Notes: generated from the letters alone by a model not told the origin. Shown: positions 39,352-49,264, counted from the first letter of the stretch. The stretch: DNA of 64,000 nucleotides from Bacteroidota bacterium (GCA_023423405.1 JAFAFR010000037.1:248001-312000); one strand, 5' to 3'. A program made the numbers and translations.

Positions 39352-42300
39352 ATGAAATACAAACTGCCACGCCTCGACCTCAGCCGGAGCTCTTCTTTCA
39401 AACGTAATCTGTTACTGGGTTTCGGGGTTTCCTTTTTCCTGCTCATTATGAGTTCTGTGGCTTCTTTTGTAAGCATACAGCGGCTGATCGACCGGGTCGG
39501 CTGGGTGGAACATACCAATACCGTTATCCGGCGTGCAGAAGGACTGCTGTCTTCGCTCAAAGATGCGGAAACAGGGCAGCGGGGCTTTCTGCTCACCGGC
39601 ATGGAAAACTTCCTGGAACCTTACCAGGAGGCCCTGCAGGAAACCAACGATCACCTGAAGGCCCTCACCACACTTACCAGCGATAACCACCAGCAGCAAC
39701 TCATGATTCCGCGGCTGCAGAATATGGTCAACAACCGCTTCAGCCAGCTCGGTTATCTCATTAATAAAAAGAAAAGAGGGCAGGCCATTTCCCTGGAGGA
39801 GATGAAAGAAGGGAAAACGTACATGGATTCCACCAGGATCCTGGTAGAAACAATGATCAGCAGCGAACAGGAATTGCTGGCCCTGCGCTCCAAAGACCTC
39901 GACCAGTTCATCAACATCACACCCATCATCATTCTGATAACAGCAGCGCTTTCCATGTTGGTGACGCTCGTGTCTTTCGTGCGCATCACCCGCGACCACG
40001 ACAACCGCGTATCGCTGCAAACAGAACTCGAAGCAAAGGACCGCGATATCAGTCGCCGCATACAGATCATACAGGAGGTAGCGGGCAAAATTGCACAGGG
40101 GGAATACGGCATCAGAACCACCGACAGTGGCAGCGACGGACTGGGCAATCTTTCCGTAGCGCTGAATAAGATGGCGGCTTCGCTCGAACATTCCTTTGAC
40201 CAGTTGGCAGAAAAAGAATGGCTGCAGTCGGGCATGGCCGGGCTGGGCGACGTGATGCTGGGTGAAAAAAGCAGCACCGAACTGGCTAACGATATACTGT
40301 CTTACGTTGCCGCCTATACGAACAGCGAAGTGGGTGCGTTTTTCCTCTCCGAAAATGGGAAAGACTTCCGTCTCGAAAGTGCCTACGCCTTCCGGCCGGC
40401 GGATGAGATCCTGCACATCCAGCCCGGGCAGGGCATCAGCGGGCAGGCCATCGCCAACCGAAAACGCTTGCTGGTAAAAGATATCCCCGAAAGCAGCGTA
40501 CAACTGCAATACACTGCCGGCAGCATCCGGCCGGCTGAGATCGTGGCCCTTCCCATCGAATTTGAAAAAAGGGTGATCGGCGTACTGGAATTGGGCTCCC
40601 TGCATGCGTTTACACCTGCTGAACTGAAATACCTCGATGGCATCGGCAGCGCCATAGGCATTGTGCTCAATACTTCGAGTAACCGTCGCCGTTTGCAGGA
40701 GCTGCTGCACGAAACACAATCTCAGGCGGAAGAGCTGCAGGCGCAGCAAGCGGAACTGGAAAGCATCAATACCGAACTGGAAATAAAATCCGAAAGGCTG
40801 CAGGCATCGGAAGAGGAGTTGCGGGTGCAGCAGGAAGAACTGCTGCAGGCCAACCAGGAGCTGGAAGAAAGAAGCCATGCACTGGAAGAAAAGAATGCGC
40901 TCATCACGGAAAGAAACCAGGAGATCCAGCTTAAGGCGGAAGAGCTGGCCATCAGCACCCGTTATAAATCGGAGTTCCTGGCCAATATGTCGCACGAACT
41001 GCGCACGCCGTTGAACTCCATCCTCCTGCTCTCCCGCCTGCTGGCAGAGAACCCCAACAAGAACCTGAACCCCGACCAGGTGGAATACGCGCAGGTAATA
41101 CAGGGATCGGGCAACGGGCTCCTGCAGCTCATCAACGAAATACTGGATCTTTCCAAGATCGAATCGGGCAAGATGGAACTGGAATACGCCGTGCTTCCAA
41201 TCAGCGAACCGGTAGAGGAGATCCAGTTGATGTTCCGGCCGCTTGCCAATGACCGGAGCATCAACTTCGAGATCAAAACAACGGCGGCCACACCGGCGAC
41301 CATGGAAACAGACAAACTGCGGCTGCTGCAGATCCTCCGCAACCTGCTCTCCAACGCCTTCAAGTTTACAGAAAAGGGCACTGTTTCCCTGCAGATACAA
41401 AACGCTCCCGGCCAACCGGGTTATATCGATTTCATCGTGGAAGACAGTGGCATTGGCATTTCCCCGGAGAAGCAGGAGATAATCTTTGACGCGTTCCGGC
41501 AGGCCGATGGATCAACCCGGCGCAAATATGGCGGAACGGGGCTTGGTCTCAGCATCACCAGGGAACTGGTAAAATTGCTGGGTGGCAGCATCCGGCTCGA
41601 CAGCCAGCCCGAAAAAGGCAGTCGCTTCACCGTTACCCTGCCGATACAGAAACCCGTCGCAGTTGAACCGGAAAACAGTGCGTCGATGGACAACGCAAGC
41701 CCTGCAGGTAGGCAGGCCATAGCTCCCTTCCCGGTCGACCAGCAAAGTGAGGCCTATCTTTCCAAACGGATTCCCGAGAACATTCCGGACGACCGGGCGC
41801 AGGTGCAGCAAGGTGATAAAACCATTGTGATTGTGGAAGACGATACCGGTTTTGCCAGGGCCCTGCTCAATTTCACACGGCAGCGTGGTTACAAGGGCAT
41901 CGTGGCTGTTCGCGGAGATGAAGGAATTGAACTGGTAAAGCAATTTCGTCCCCACGGAGTATTGCTCGACATAGAGTTGCCGGTAAAATCGGGCTGGCAG
42001 GTTATGGAAGAGCTGAAACAAAATCCTGCCACGCGGCACATACCCATTCACGTTATGTCGGGCCACGAAGTACGCAACAAGAGCCTGCTGCAGGGCGCCA
42101 TCAATTTCATGAACAAGCCGGTGGATATGGAGCAGATGAACGAAGTGTTCCGGAAAATTGAATACATCATCGAACAGAAGCCGCGGAAGGTGCTGATTGT
42201 GGAAGAAAATACCAAACACGCCCGCGCCCTTGCCTACTATCTTGAAACTTATTCGATCAACACGGAGATCCGCAGTGACATAAAAGCTGGTATTGAAGCC

Positions 42301-43002
42301 CTGAAAAGCGAAGAGGCCAATTGTGTGATCCTCGATATGGGCATCCCCGGCCGGCATTCCTATGATATACTGGAAGAAGTGAAACGCACGCCCGGTATGG
42401 AAAACCTGCCCATCATCATATTCACCGGCAAGAGCCTGAGCAGAACGGAAGAGATGCGCATTCGTCAGTATGCCGATTCCATCGTAGTAAAAACAGCCCA
42501 TTCCTACCAGCGCATTCTCGATGAGGTATCGCTCTTCCTGCACCTCATGGAAGAGCAGAAAAAGAAGGACGGCGAACCCGGCCTGCTGCGATCGGGCCTA
42601 TTGCGCGACGTGCTGCAGGGGAAAACCGTTCTCATTGCCGACGATGATGTGCGGAATATTTTTTCGCTTACCAAAACCCTGGAAAACCTGGGCATGAAAG
42701 TACTGCCGGCCATAGATGGCAGGGAGGCGCTGGAACAATTGTCGAAACACAGGGTAGACATTGTACTGATGGACATGATGATGCCCGAACTGGATGGCTA
42801 TGAGACCACGCAGCGGATCCGAACGCATCCCAAATACAAAAAGCTGCCGGTAATTGCCGTTACGGCCAAGGCCATGACGGGGGACCGTGAAAAATGCATC
42901 AGCGCCGGAGCCTCGGACTATATCACCAAACCGGTGGACCTGGACCAGCTCCTGAGCCTCTTACGTGTATGGTTGTACGAAAGCAATGGAACAACATTCT
43001 GA
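39352..43002 (+). CDS. CHASE3-HAMP-GAF hybrid histidine kinase with three receiver domains
   Basis: This 1216-residue membrane kinase has TM1 (about 20-43), a periplasmic CHASE3-type sensor (about 45-185: KDAETGQRGFLLTG), TM2 (about 190-212), a HAMP-like region and a GAF domain (about 300-440). A long coiled coil (about 445-540) leads to HisKA with H548 in NMSHELRTPLNS and an HATPase (to about 760, GTGLGLSI). Three C-terminal receivers carry phospho-acceptors D873, D995 and D1141. The second has a Glu-Glu acidic pair and is the most divergent. Architecture of this type is used for multistep phosphorelays. The end overlaps the CheR gene. Confidence 0.93.
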   Translation: MKYKLPRLDLSRSSSFKRNLLLGFGVSFFLLIMSSVASFVSIQRLIDRVGWVEHTNTVIRRAEGLLSSLKDAETGQRGFLLTGMENFLEPYQEALQETNDHLKALTTLTSDNHQQQLMIPRLQNMVNNRFSQLGYLINKKKRGQAISLEEMKEGKTYMDSTRILVETMISSEQELLALRSKDLDQFINITPIIILITAALSMLVTLVSFVRITRDHDNRVSLQTELEAKDRDISRRIQIIQEVAGKIAQGEYGIRTTDSGSDGLGNLSVALNKMAASLEHSFDQLAEKEWLQSGMAGLGDVMLGEKSSTELANDILSYVAAYTNSEVGAFFLSENGKDFRLESAYAFRPADEILHIQPGQGISGQAIANRKRLLVKDIPESSVQLQYTAGSIRPAEIVALPIEFEKRVIGVLELGSLHAFTPAELKYLDGIGSAIGIVLNTSSNRRRLQELLHETQSQAEELQAQQAELESINTELEIKSERLQASEEELRVQQEELLQANQELEERSHALEEKNALITERNQEIQLKAEELAISTRYKSEFLANMSHELRTPLNSILLLSRLLAENPNKNLNPDQVEYAQVIQGSGNGLLQLINEILDLSKIESGKMELEYAVLPISEPVEEIQLMFRPLANDRSINFEIKTTAATPATMETDKLRLLQILRNLLSNAFKFTEKGTVSLQIQNAPGQPGYIDFIVEDSGIGISPEKQEIIFDAFRQADGSTRRKYGGTGLGLSITRELVKLLGGSIRLDSQPEKGSRFTVTLPIQKPVAVEPENSASMDNASPAGRQAIAPFPVDQQSEAYLSKRIPENIPDDRAQVQQGDKTIVIVEDDTGFARALLNFTRQRGYKGIVAVRGDEGIELVKQFRPHGVLLDIELPVKSGWQVMEELKQNPATRHIPIHVMSGHEVRNKSLLQGAINFMNKPVDMEQMNEVFRKIEYIIEQKPRKVLIVEENTKHARALAYYLETYSINTEIRSDIKAGIEALKSEEANCVILDMGIPGRHSYDILEEVKRTPGMENLPIIIFTGKSLSRTEEMRIRQYADSIVVKTAHSYQRILDEVSLFLHLMEEQKKKDGEPGLLRSGLLRDVLQGKTVLIADDDVRNIFSLTKTLENLGMKVLPAIDGREALEQLSKHRVDIVLMDMMMPELDGYETTQRIRTHPKYKKLPVIAVTAKAMTGDREKCISAGASDYITKPVDLDQLLSLLRVWLYESNGTTF

Positions 43003-43804
43003 AGAAGATATTGATTGGCTGCTGGCCGATATACAGGACCTGTACGGGTACGACTTTACGGGTTATGCGCGCGCTTCACTGCGCCGCCGCATCACCCGGA
43101 TCGTGATCAACAATAAATTTTCGGGAATCACACAATTACAGCAGGCCATACAAAGAGACCCGGCTTTTTTCCGGCAATTTGTGAGCGAAATAACGGTGAC
43201 CGTAACCGAAATGTTCCGCGATCCGGGGTTCTACCGAAGCCTAAAGGAGCAGGTCTTTCCCTGGCTTCGCACCAGGCCCTTCATCAGGATCTGGCACGCA
43301 GGCTGTTCCACCGGGGAAGAAGTGTATTCCATGGCCATCCTGCTCAAAGAAGCCAACCTGCTGCAAAAATCGCTGCTCTATGCAACGGATCTCAATCCCG
43401 CTGTGTTAGACAAACTGCGCAAAGGAATTTTTCCCCTGCACCACATGAAACAGTATTCGGAAAATTATATCCAGGCAGGGGGCAGGCAGGATTTTTCGCA
43501 GTACTATACCGCCAAATACGAGTGGGTCAAGTTTGATGAAGGGCTGCAGGAAAAAATGGTGGTCTCCACGCACAACCTGGTTTCCGACCGCAGCTTCAAC
43601 GAATTCCAGCTTATTGTTTGCCGGAATGTGCTCATCTATTTTGACAAGGCGCTACAGGAAAAAGTGATCCGTCTTTTTGACGAGAGCCTGGAGCCACTGG
43701 GCTACCTGGCCCTGGGCGCCAAGGAAAGCCTGCGTTTTTCTTCGGTTGCGTCTTCCTATTCTCCATTACCAAACCGGGAAAAAATATGGAAAAAGATCCG
43801 GTGA
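42986..43804 (+). CDS. CheR-type protein-glutamate methyltransferase
   Basis: The protein has 272 residues from the ATG at 42986 (MEQHSEEDIDWLL), overlapping the end of the hybrid kinase by 17 bp. It carries the CheR N-terminal helical domain (about 1-70) and the SAM-dependent methyltransferase domain, with WHAGCSTGEEVYSMAILL (SAM-binding glycine motif), ATDLNPAVLDKLRKGIF, and VCRNVLIYFDKALQ near 210. CheR methylates glutamates of chemoreceptors, but no receptor or CheA/CheW gene is in the window. In Bacteroidota such CheR/CheB pairs beside hybrid kinases probably serve a sensory system other than chemotaxis (inference). Confidence 0.93.
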   Translation: MEQHSEEDIDWLLADIQDLYGYDFTGYARASLRRRITRIVINNKFSGITQLQQAIQRDPAFFRQFVSEITVTVTEMFRDPGFYRSLKEQVFPWLRTRPFIRIWHAGCSTGEEVYSMAILLKEANLLQKSLLYATDLNPAVLDKLRKGIFPLHHMKQYSENYIQAGGRQDFSQYYTAKYEWVKFDEGLQEKMVVSTHNLVSDRSFNEFQLIVCRNVLIYFDKALQEKVIRLFDESLEPLGYLALGAKESLRFSSVASSYSPLPNREKIWKKIR

Positions 43805-44361
43805 CCAAATTCCGGCTGGCGCTGATCGGCGGTTCAGCCGGCGGGCTGGATGCCCTGTTCCGCATCCTCGGTCGCATCCGGCAACCACCACCCTTCCCCC
43901 TGGTAGCGGTGCTGCACCGGAAAGCCGACGCCGACACCCTGCTGGTGGACCTGCTCGAAAGCCGCAGCGCCCTTCCGGTAAAGGAGGCGGAAGAAAAAGA
44001 TTTGCCCGAAGCGGGCATGCTCTATGTAGCTCCTGCCGATCATCACCTCCTGTTTGAAAACGATGGCAGTTTTGCACTGGATGCCTCTGAGAAAATAAAC
44101 TACAGCCGGCCCAGTCTCGATGTAAGTTTCGAATCCGCCGCTTTGGTGTATGGCCCGCAGTTGGTCTGCATCCTCCTTTCCGGCGCCAATGCCGACGGTG
44201 CCGAAGGACTCCGGGAGGCCCGCCGCGCAGGCGCTACCTGTATTGTGCAAAGTCCCTCTTCAGCAGAGGTTCCTTTTATGCCTGAAAATGCCCTCAGGGA
44301 AACCGAGGTAGACCTGGTGCTCAACGCCGAATCTATTGGCGATTTTATCGCCGGGCGCTGA
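43786..44361 (+). CDS. CheB-type methylesterase without receiver domain
   Basis: This 191-residue protein is a stand-alone CheB methylesterase domain. The catalytic triad is visible: S17 in GGSAGG, H44 in VLHRKAD and D137 in SGANADGAEG. The regulatory receiver of classic CheB is missing, so its activity is not directly phospho-controlled. CheB removes methyl groups from receptor glutamates. It overlaps cheR by 19 bp and closes the signalling cluster. Stand-alone domains like this occur with hybrid kinases in Bacteroidota and other groups. Confidence 0.92.
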   Translation: MEKDPVTKFRLALIGGSAGGLDALFRILGRIRQPPPFPLVAVLHRKADADTLLVDLLESRSALPVKEAEEKDLPEAGMLYVAPADHHLLFENDGSFALDASEKINYSRPSLDVSFESAALVYGPQLVCILLSGANADGAEGLREARRAGATCIVQSPSSAEVPFMPENALRETEVDLVLNAESIGDFIAGR

Positions 44362-44389
44362 GCGCGCCGATTCTTTGTATTTTGCAGGA

Positions 44390-45205
44390 ATGAGACTTTT
44401 CTTTCTTTTTTTGTTTGCCGTCCTGTTTCAACGTACAGGTATATGCGCAACCGTTGATACCATCGACACCCGCAGCCAGGCCATGAACAAAATCATCCGG
44501 GCAGTAATCATCCGGCCCGATTCCTACAAACAGGGAAAGCCCCTGCCGGTTCTCTACCTGCTGCACGGCTACAGCGGCAATTATGCCGATTGGATCACCA
44601 AAGCGCCTGCCATAGCACAGTTGGCCGACCAGTGGAACATGATGGTGGTTTGTCCCGACGGCGGCTTCGGAAGCTGGTATTTCGACAGCCCGGTGGATCC
44701 TTCCTTTCGTTATGAAACCTATATCTGCAAAGAGCTGGTTCCTTTCATAGACGGTAAATTCACCACCATTGCGAACGCCAAAGGCAGGGCCATCACGGGC
44801 CTCAGCATGGGCGGACATGGTGCGCTCTACCTCGGCTTCCGGCACCAGGATATTTTTGGCGCAGCCGGCAGCATGAGCGGCGGCGTGGACATCCGCCCCT
44901 TCCCGCTGAACTGGGACCTGTCCAAACGGTTAGGCGCATACGCCGAGAAACCCGAGAACTGGGAAAAGAACAGCGTGGTGAACCTGCTCTATCTCCTGAA
45001 GCCGGGCGGGCTCTCGCTCATCATAGACTGTGGCACCGGCGATTTCTTTTACGGTGTGAACGAATCCCTGCACCGGCAATTGCTGGAAAGGAATATCCCG
45101 CATGATTATATAACGCGCCCCGGCGTGCACGACTGGAATTACTGGTCCAATGCCATCCGGTATCAGGCGCTCTTTTTTCATAACTTCTTTGCCAAAGCCA
45201 CATGA
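44390..45205 (+). CDS. Secreted putative esterase (esterase D/feruloyl esterase-like)
   Basis: The protein has 272 residues from the ATG at 44390. The longer frame to 44336 overlaps cheB and is not preferred. A signal peptide (about 1-20) is followed by the esterase fold of PF00756: LLHGYSGNYADW (58-69), a PDGGFGSWYFDSP oxyanion region, nucleophile S139 in GLSMGGHGALYLG, and the end GVHDWNYW with the catalytic His. Relatives include feruloyl and acetyl xylan esterases, S-formylglutathione hydrolase and siderophore esterases. The following GH78 gene overlaps by 4 bp (ATGA), so a role in removing acyl decorations from rhamnose-containing glycans is attractive but unproven. Confidence 0.87.
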   Translation: MRLFFLFLFAVLFQRTGICATVDTIDTRSQAMNKIIRAVIIRPDSYKQGKPLPVLYLLHGYSGNYADWITKAPAIAQLADQWNMMVVCPDGGFGSWYFDSPVDPSFRYETYICKELVPFIDGKFTTIANAKGRAITGLSMGGHGALYLGFRHQDIFGAAGSMSGGVDIRPFPLNWDLSKRLGAYAEKPENWEKNSVVNLLYLLKPGGLSLIIDCGTGDFFYGVNESLHRQLLERNIPHDYITRPGVHDWNYWSNAIRYQALFFHNFFAKAT

Positions 45206-47580
45206 AATACAACCTGGTCCTCCTGATAGCATTCATTGTTACCGGTTCGGTACTGAAAGCACAACCAGCTCCTGAAGCCTGGAAAGCCGATTGGATCGTA
45301 CCCGAAGGGCTGGCGCCAACCGCTTATTCGGTTGCTCATTACCGTAAGCAAGTTGAGTTGCCCGGAAAACCGGCGAGTTTTCCCGTGAGGATCTCAGGCG
45401 ATACCCATTATAAGCTCTATGTAAATGGAAAGCTGGCAGCCAGCGGTCCTGCCCGGAGTGATTTTTATCACTGGTATTACGATTCGGTGGATCTCGCTCC
45501 CTTACTGCAGGCGGGACGCAACCAACTGGCTGCGCTGGTTTGGAATTTCGGGGACCAGCGGCCTGAAGCGCAAATCAGTCACCGCACAGGCTTTGTACTA
45601 GAGGGAAAAGATGCTGCCTCCATCGTCAACACAGGCAAAACCTGGAAAGCCACAGAGAACAAGGCCTATCATCCGCTGCAGCCACAACTGGTGTATTCGT
45701 ACTATGTGGCAGGTCCGGGTGAGCAGGTCAATTACCAGGAATTTCCGCTCGGCTGGACACAGGCTGCCTACGACGACAGCCAGTGGAAGGAAGCGGCGAG
45801 CCTGGGCCATGCCGTGGATAAAGGCGCCTTCTCCTGGATCTATGGCTGGATGCTGGTGCCCTCTCCCCTGCCGGCCATGGAAAGAAAAAAGACCCCTATT
45901 GGCACCGTCCGTGAAGGAGAAAAAGACCTCGATGCCGGCGCTTTGGTATCGGGTCGCGGCACACTAACGGTTCCGGCTAACCGACAGGTGCGCTTCCTTA
46001 TTGATCATGGTGTACATTCCAATGGCTATCCCGTACTGGGTTGGAGCGGTGGCAGGTCGGCGGAGATCAGCCTGCAATATGCCGAAGCCCTCTATGTAAA
46101 AGACGGGCCTGAAGAAAAGTGGCGGGAACAAACCCGCAAGGGCAACCGAAATGAAACAGCAGGTAAACGCATGGTGGGTGTTAAAGATGTGCTGATTGCC
46201 GGCGGCCGCACGGGAGAATCCTTCGAAAGCCTTTCCTGGCGCACCTTCCGTTACCTGCTGCTCGAAATCAAAACCGGCCCGGAACCCCTGGTCATCGACT
46301 CATTTTACCATGTATTTACCGGCTATCCGCTGGTGAACCATGCGCAGTTTGAAAGCGGTGATACCCTGCACCGGCAGATCCTGGAAACGGGCTGGCGTAC
46401 TGCACGCGCCTGCGCGGTGGAAACTTATATGGATTGTCCCTATTACGAGCAGTTGCAATACGCCGGCGACACCCGTATACAGGCGCTGGTAACCTTGTAC
46501 AACAGCCACGACGACCGGCTGGTACGCAATGCCCTGCAACAGCTCGACTGGTCGAGGATGGCCGAAGGGCTTACCCTTAGCCGTTATCCCACCGCCCATG
46601 CCCAGCAAATTCCCCCATTCTCACTCTGGTGGATCGGCATGCTGCACGACTATTATTATTACCGGAACGATACTGCCTTCCTGAAATCTCTCCTGCCCGG
46701 CAGCCGGCAGGTGCTGTCTTTTTTCAGGAGCTACCAGCAGGCCGATGGCCGCGTAAAAAACCTGCCCTATTGGGTGTTCACCGACTGGACTGTGGCAAAA
46801 GATTGGTCAGGCGGTAAAGCCCCCACCGGTAAGGATGGCTGCTCTGCCGTAATCGATCTGCAACTCTGCTGGGCTTACCAGCAGGCAGCGGAGCTGGAAG
46901 CAGCCCTCGGTTACAGGGAACTGGCAGCCGGATACCGCGCCGACGCCGAAAAACTGAAACGCTCCATCCGCAGCGCTTACTGGGATCCTGTCAAAAAAGC
47001 CTATGCCGATCGCACCGAAAAAGACCTGTACTCACAACATGCCAACGCATTGGCCATACTATCTGGTATGAACAATCGAAAAGATGACGCCGCCCTTGCA
47101 GCGCATCTCATGCAGGACACCAGCCTGGCGCCGGCCACGGTTTATTATCTCTACTATGTAAACCAGGCCCTGGCAAAAGCAGGAGAAGGAAACCGCTATC
47201 TCGATCGCCTGGATATCTGGAAAAAGAACCTCGATATGGGTATGACCACCTGGGCGGAAATGAGCAATATCGATGGTTCCCGCTCCGACTGCCATGCCTG
47301 GGGTTCCAGTCCCAATATTGAGTTCTACCGCATTGTGCTGGGTGTAGACAGCGATGGGCCGGGCTTCCGCCGCATCCGCATTGAACCGCACATTGGTTCA
47401 TTGCGAAAATTATCGGGGGCTGTGCCACATCCTAACGGTGAAGTGCAGGTGCAGTATGCGCTGGATGCCGGGAATGCCCTGCAGGCGGAACTGGAATTAC
47501 CCGCCGGCACCAGCGGCACATTTGTGTGGAAGGGAAAACAATACCCGCTCAAAGCCGGCCCGAATAAGTTAAGGCTTTGA
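45202..47580 (+). CDS. Alpha-L-rhamnosidase, GH78-like
   Basis: This 792-residue secreted enzyme (signal LLIAFIVTGSVLKAQ) fits the GH78 pattern. Beta-sandwich domains at the N-terminus (about 30-380: VRISGDTHYKLYVNGKLAASG) lead to an (alpha/alpha)6 barrel (about 395-710) with METYMDCPYYEQLQYAGDTR, the equivalent of the family's acidic motif, and the later TTWAEMSNIDGSRSDCHAWGS. A C-terminal beta domain ends the protein. It removes terminal alpha-L-rhamnose from plant glycans or glycosides. Start overlaps the esterase stop as ATGA. No transporter accompanies it. Confidence 0.88.
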   Translation: MKYNLVLLIAFIVTGSVLKAQPAPEAWKADWIVPEGLAPTAYSVAHYRKQVELPGKPASFPVRISGDTHYKLYVNGKLAASGPARSDFYHWYYDSVDLAPLLQAGRNQLAALVWNFGDQRPEAQISHRTGFVLEGKDAASIVNTGKTWKATENKAYHPLQPQLVYSYYVAGPGEQVNYQEFPLGWTQAAYDDSQWKEAASLGHAVDKGAFSWIYGWMLVPSPLPAMERKKTPIGTVREGEKDLDAGALVSGRGTLTVPANRQVRFLIDHGVHSNGYPVLGWSGGRSAEISLQYAEALYVKDGPEEKWREQTRKGNRNETAGKRMVGVKDVLIAGGRTGESFESLSWRTFRYLLLEIKTGPEPLVIDSFYHVFTGYPLVNHAQFESGDTLHRQILETGWRTARACAVETYMDCPYYEQLQYAGDTRIQALVTLYNSHDDRLVRNALQQLDWSRMAEGLTLSRYPTAHAQQIPPFSLWWIGMLHDYYYYRNDTAFLKSLLPGSRQVLSFFRSYQQADGRVKNLPYWVFTDWTVAKDWSGGKAPTGKDGCSAVIDLQLCWAYQQAAELEAALGYRELAAGYRADAEKLKRSIRSAYWDPVKKAYADRTEKDLYSQHANALAILSGMNNRKDDAALAAHLMQDTSLAPATVYYLYYVNQALAKAGEGNRYLDRLDIWKKNLDMGMTTWAEMSNIDGSRSDCHAWGSSPNIEFYRIVLGVDSDGPGFRRIRIEPHIGSLRKLSGAVPHPNGEVQVQYALDAGNALQAELELPAGTSGTFVWKGKQYPLKAGPNKLRL

Positions 47581-47610
47581 GCCGCGCAGCGATTTCCTGC
47601 TGGAGCGATC

Positions 47611-49194
47611 CTACTTTGTTTTTGGCTGCCAGTCGAGCACCGAGTTGATATAAGCACCGGAATGCAGTCGGGGATTGGCGGGATCGTTGAACCAGATACC
47701 ATCCACCACGAACTTGTATTCATAGGAACCGGGTGGAAGATCCATGCTGGTCGTCCATCTTCCATTCACCCATTGCATGGGATTTTTTGCCGTGTCCCAG
47801 TTATTGAAAGAGCCTACCAGGCTCACTTTTCGGGCATAAGGCACTGCCGCCAGTTCAAAAACCAACGGGCCCTTTGATACCGGCGCCAGGCTGTCGCGCC
47901 GAAAGCCGAGGGCCAGCATCGATGCTGCATATCCTTTCTGCACGGCCTCTGATTGGGGATATATTTTTTCCGCCATCCCGAACAATTCCCTTGCATTATA
48001 AGGCCGTTCCAGTTCCAGCAGGCGGTTGCCCAGGTTGACCAGCCTTTGTTCGTTCAGCACAGTGGTATCGGGTAAGCCGGAAGCTTTTTGCAACCAGGGT
48101 TCCACGGCTTCCTGCCAGGGCATGGCATAGGCCCGGTACAGGAGCTTTTCATTGGGGATGGCGAAAGGATCGATTTCCAGCCACTTAAGGGCGTCGTGCG
48201 GACCGGGGAAAACCTGCTCCAGTATAGCGGGAGCCATTGCCAGGCCATTGTAGCTATTGGTGAAATACACCAGGCCGTCGCGCGTGGCGGGGTAAAAGAA
48301 CAGCAGGGCTTTAAACGTTCCGTTGTCGCCCCACTGCCAGTTGGCTGTTCCCTGCGGCTCTGTTTCCACGCCTACACCGAGGGCCCAGGCCAGGCGGTCG
48401 CTGGAAGCATCCATGCGACTATTTGTCTGCGGCTGGAACATTTCACGACGGATCTTTTTATGGATATCCGCAGCTTCCATATAAGCCAGCAGGAATTTCG
48501 AATAGTCTTCAGCGGTAGTTTGCAGGCTGTAGGCAACGTTGGCCCGGGCAGGGAAATTCTTCTGACGTGTAATGCCGATATCTTCGTGCGGCCATGCATA
48601 GTTGTTATGCAGGTAACTGGTATCCTTATACGAACTGTGCGTCATGCCCAACGGCTGCAGTACGGTTTCCTGCAGCCAGTCGTTAATGGCCTTGCCGGTG
48701 ATCTTTTCCACCACTCTCGACAACCATACAAAACCTTCCCCTGAATACTGGAACTGCTGGCCGGGATTGTGTGCGAACTGCAGTTCTCCGCCACCGCGCC
48801 AATTGGGCAGTCCGCCCGTATGGCTCAACACCATCCTGGCCGTAACCTGCCTGGACCGTGGGTCCCCCGACAGGTCAGGATAGTCCATATAAAAAGAAAG
48901 CGGCTTATCCAGGTCCAGTTTACCGCTGCCCGCGAGTTTCAGTACCGCATAAGCAAAAATAGTTTTGCTGAGGGAAGCAGCGTCGAATACGGTTTGGGTC
49001 GTCACCGGTTCCCTCGTATCGAGGCTGCGCAATCCCAGGGCGTAGGAAGCCACCGGTTTTCCCGCCCTGATCACCACCATGGACATGCCCGGTACCTTTT
49101 TTTCTTCCATGATGGAACGGACCAGGTCCTGCGAAGGCTGGCAGAACAGGGTCAACTTATTCAACAGCAAACCCAACAGGAACAAAACTCTCAT
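47611..49194 (-). CDS. Serine beta-lactamase-like hydrolase (S12) fused to a glycogen-binding domain
   Basis: This 527-residue secreted protein begins with a signal peptide (1-19). The penicillin-binding/class C beta-lactamase-like domain (about 20-350) shows SLSK (S74, K77), a YSG triad-type motif in FQYSGEGFVWL (around 152-162) and the SHTGGLP loop. It is followed by a linker (about 350-430) and a C-terminal AMPK/isoamylase N-like domain (about 432-527: VSLVGSFNNWDTAKNPMQW, GSYEYKFVVDG), which in other proteins binds glycogen-like glucans. The fusion suggests an esterase or peptidase targeted to a carbohydrate (inference). It is convergent with the rhamnosidase and divergent from nothing nearby; the GH95 gene lies upstream on the same strand. 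Confidence 0.88.
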   Translation of the reverse strand: MRVLFLLGLLLNKLTLFCQPSQDLVRSIMEEKKVPGMSMVVIRAGKPVASYALGLRSLDTREPVTTQTVFDAASLSKTIFAYAVLKLAGSGKLDLDKPLSFYMDYPDLSGDPRSRQVTARMVLSHTGGLPNWRGGGELQFAHNPGQQFQYSGEGFVWLSRVVEKITGKAINDWLQETVLQPLGMTHSSYKDTSYLHNNYAWPHEDIGITRQKNFPARANVAYSLQTTAEDYSKFLLAYMEAADIHKKIRREMFQPQTNSRMDASSDRLAWALGVGVETEPQGTANWQWGDNGTFKALLFFYPATRDGLVYFTNSYNGLAMAPAILEQVFPGPHDALKWLEIDPFAIPNEKLLYRAYAMPWQEAVEPWLQKASGLPDTTVLNEQRLVNLGNRLLELERPYNARELFGMAEKIYPQSEAVQKGYAASMLALGFRRDSLAPVSKGPLVFELAAVPYARKVSLVGSFNNWDTAKNPMQWVNGRWTTSMDLPPGSYEYKFVVDGIWFNDPANPRLHSGAYINSVLDWQPKTK

Positions 49195-49264
49195 TCAGAA
49201 TGGTTTTGTACAATTTACTGTATTTATGCCGGCAGGAAAGCTGTTTAGGTTTTAGAGCAACGCA

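Noticed and set aside
39412..41415. 667-codon open frame on the minus strand
   Set aside because: Antisense to the CHASE3 hybrid kinase; no family motif and skewed composition.
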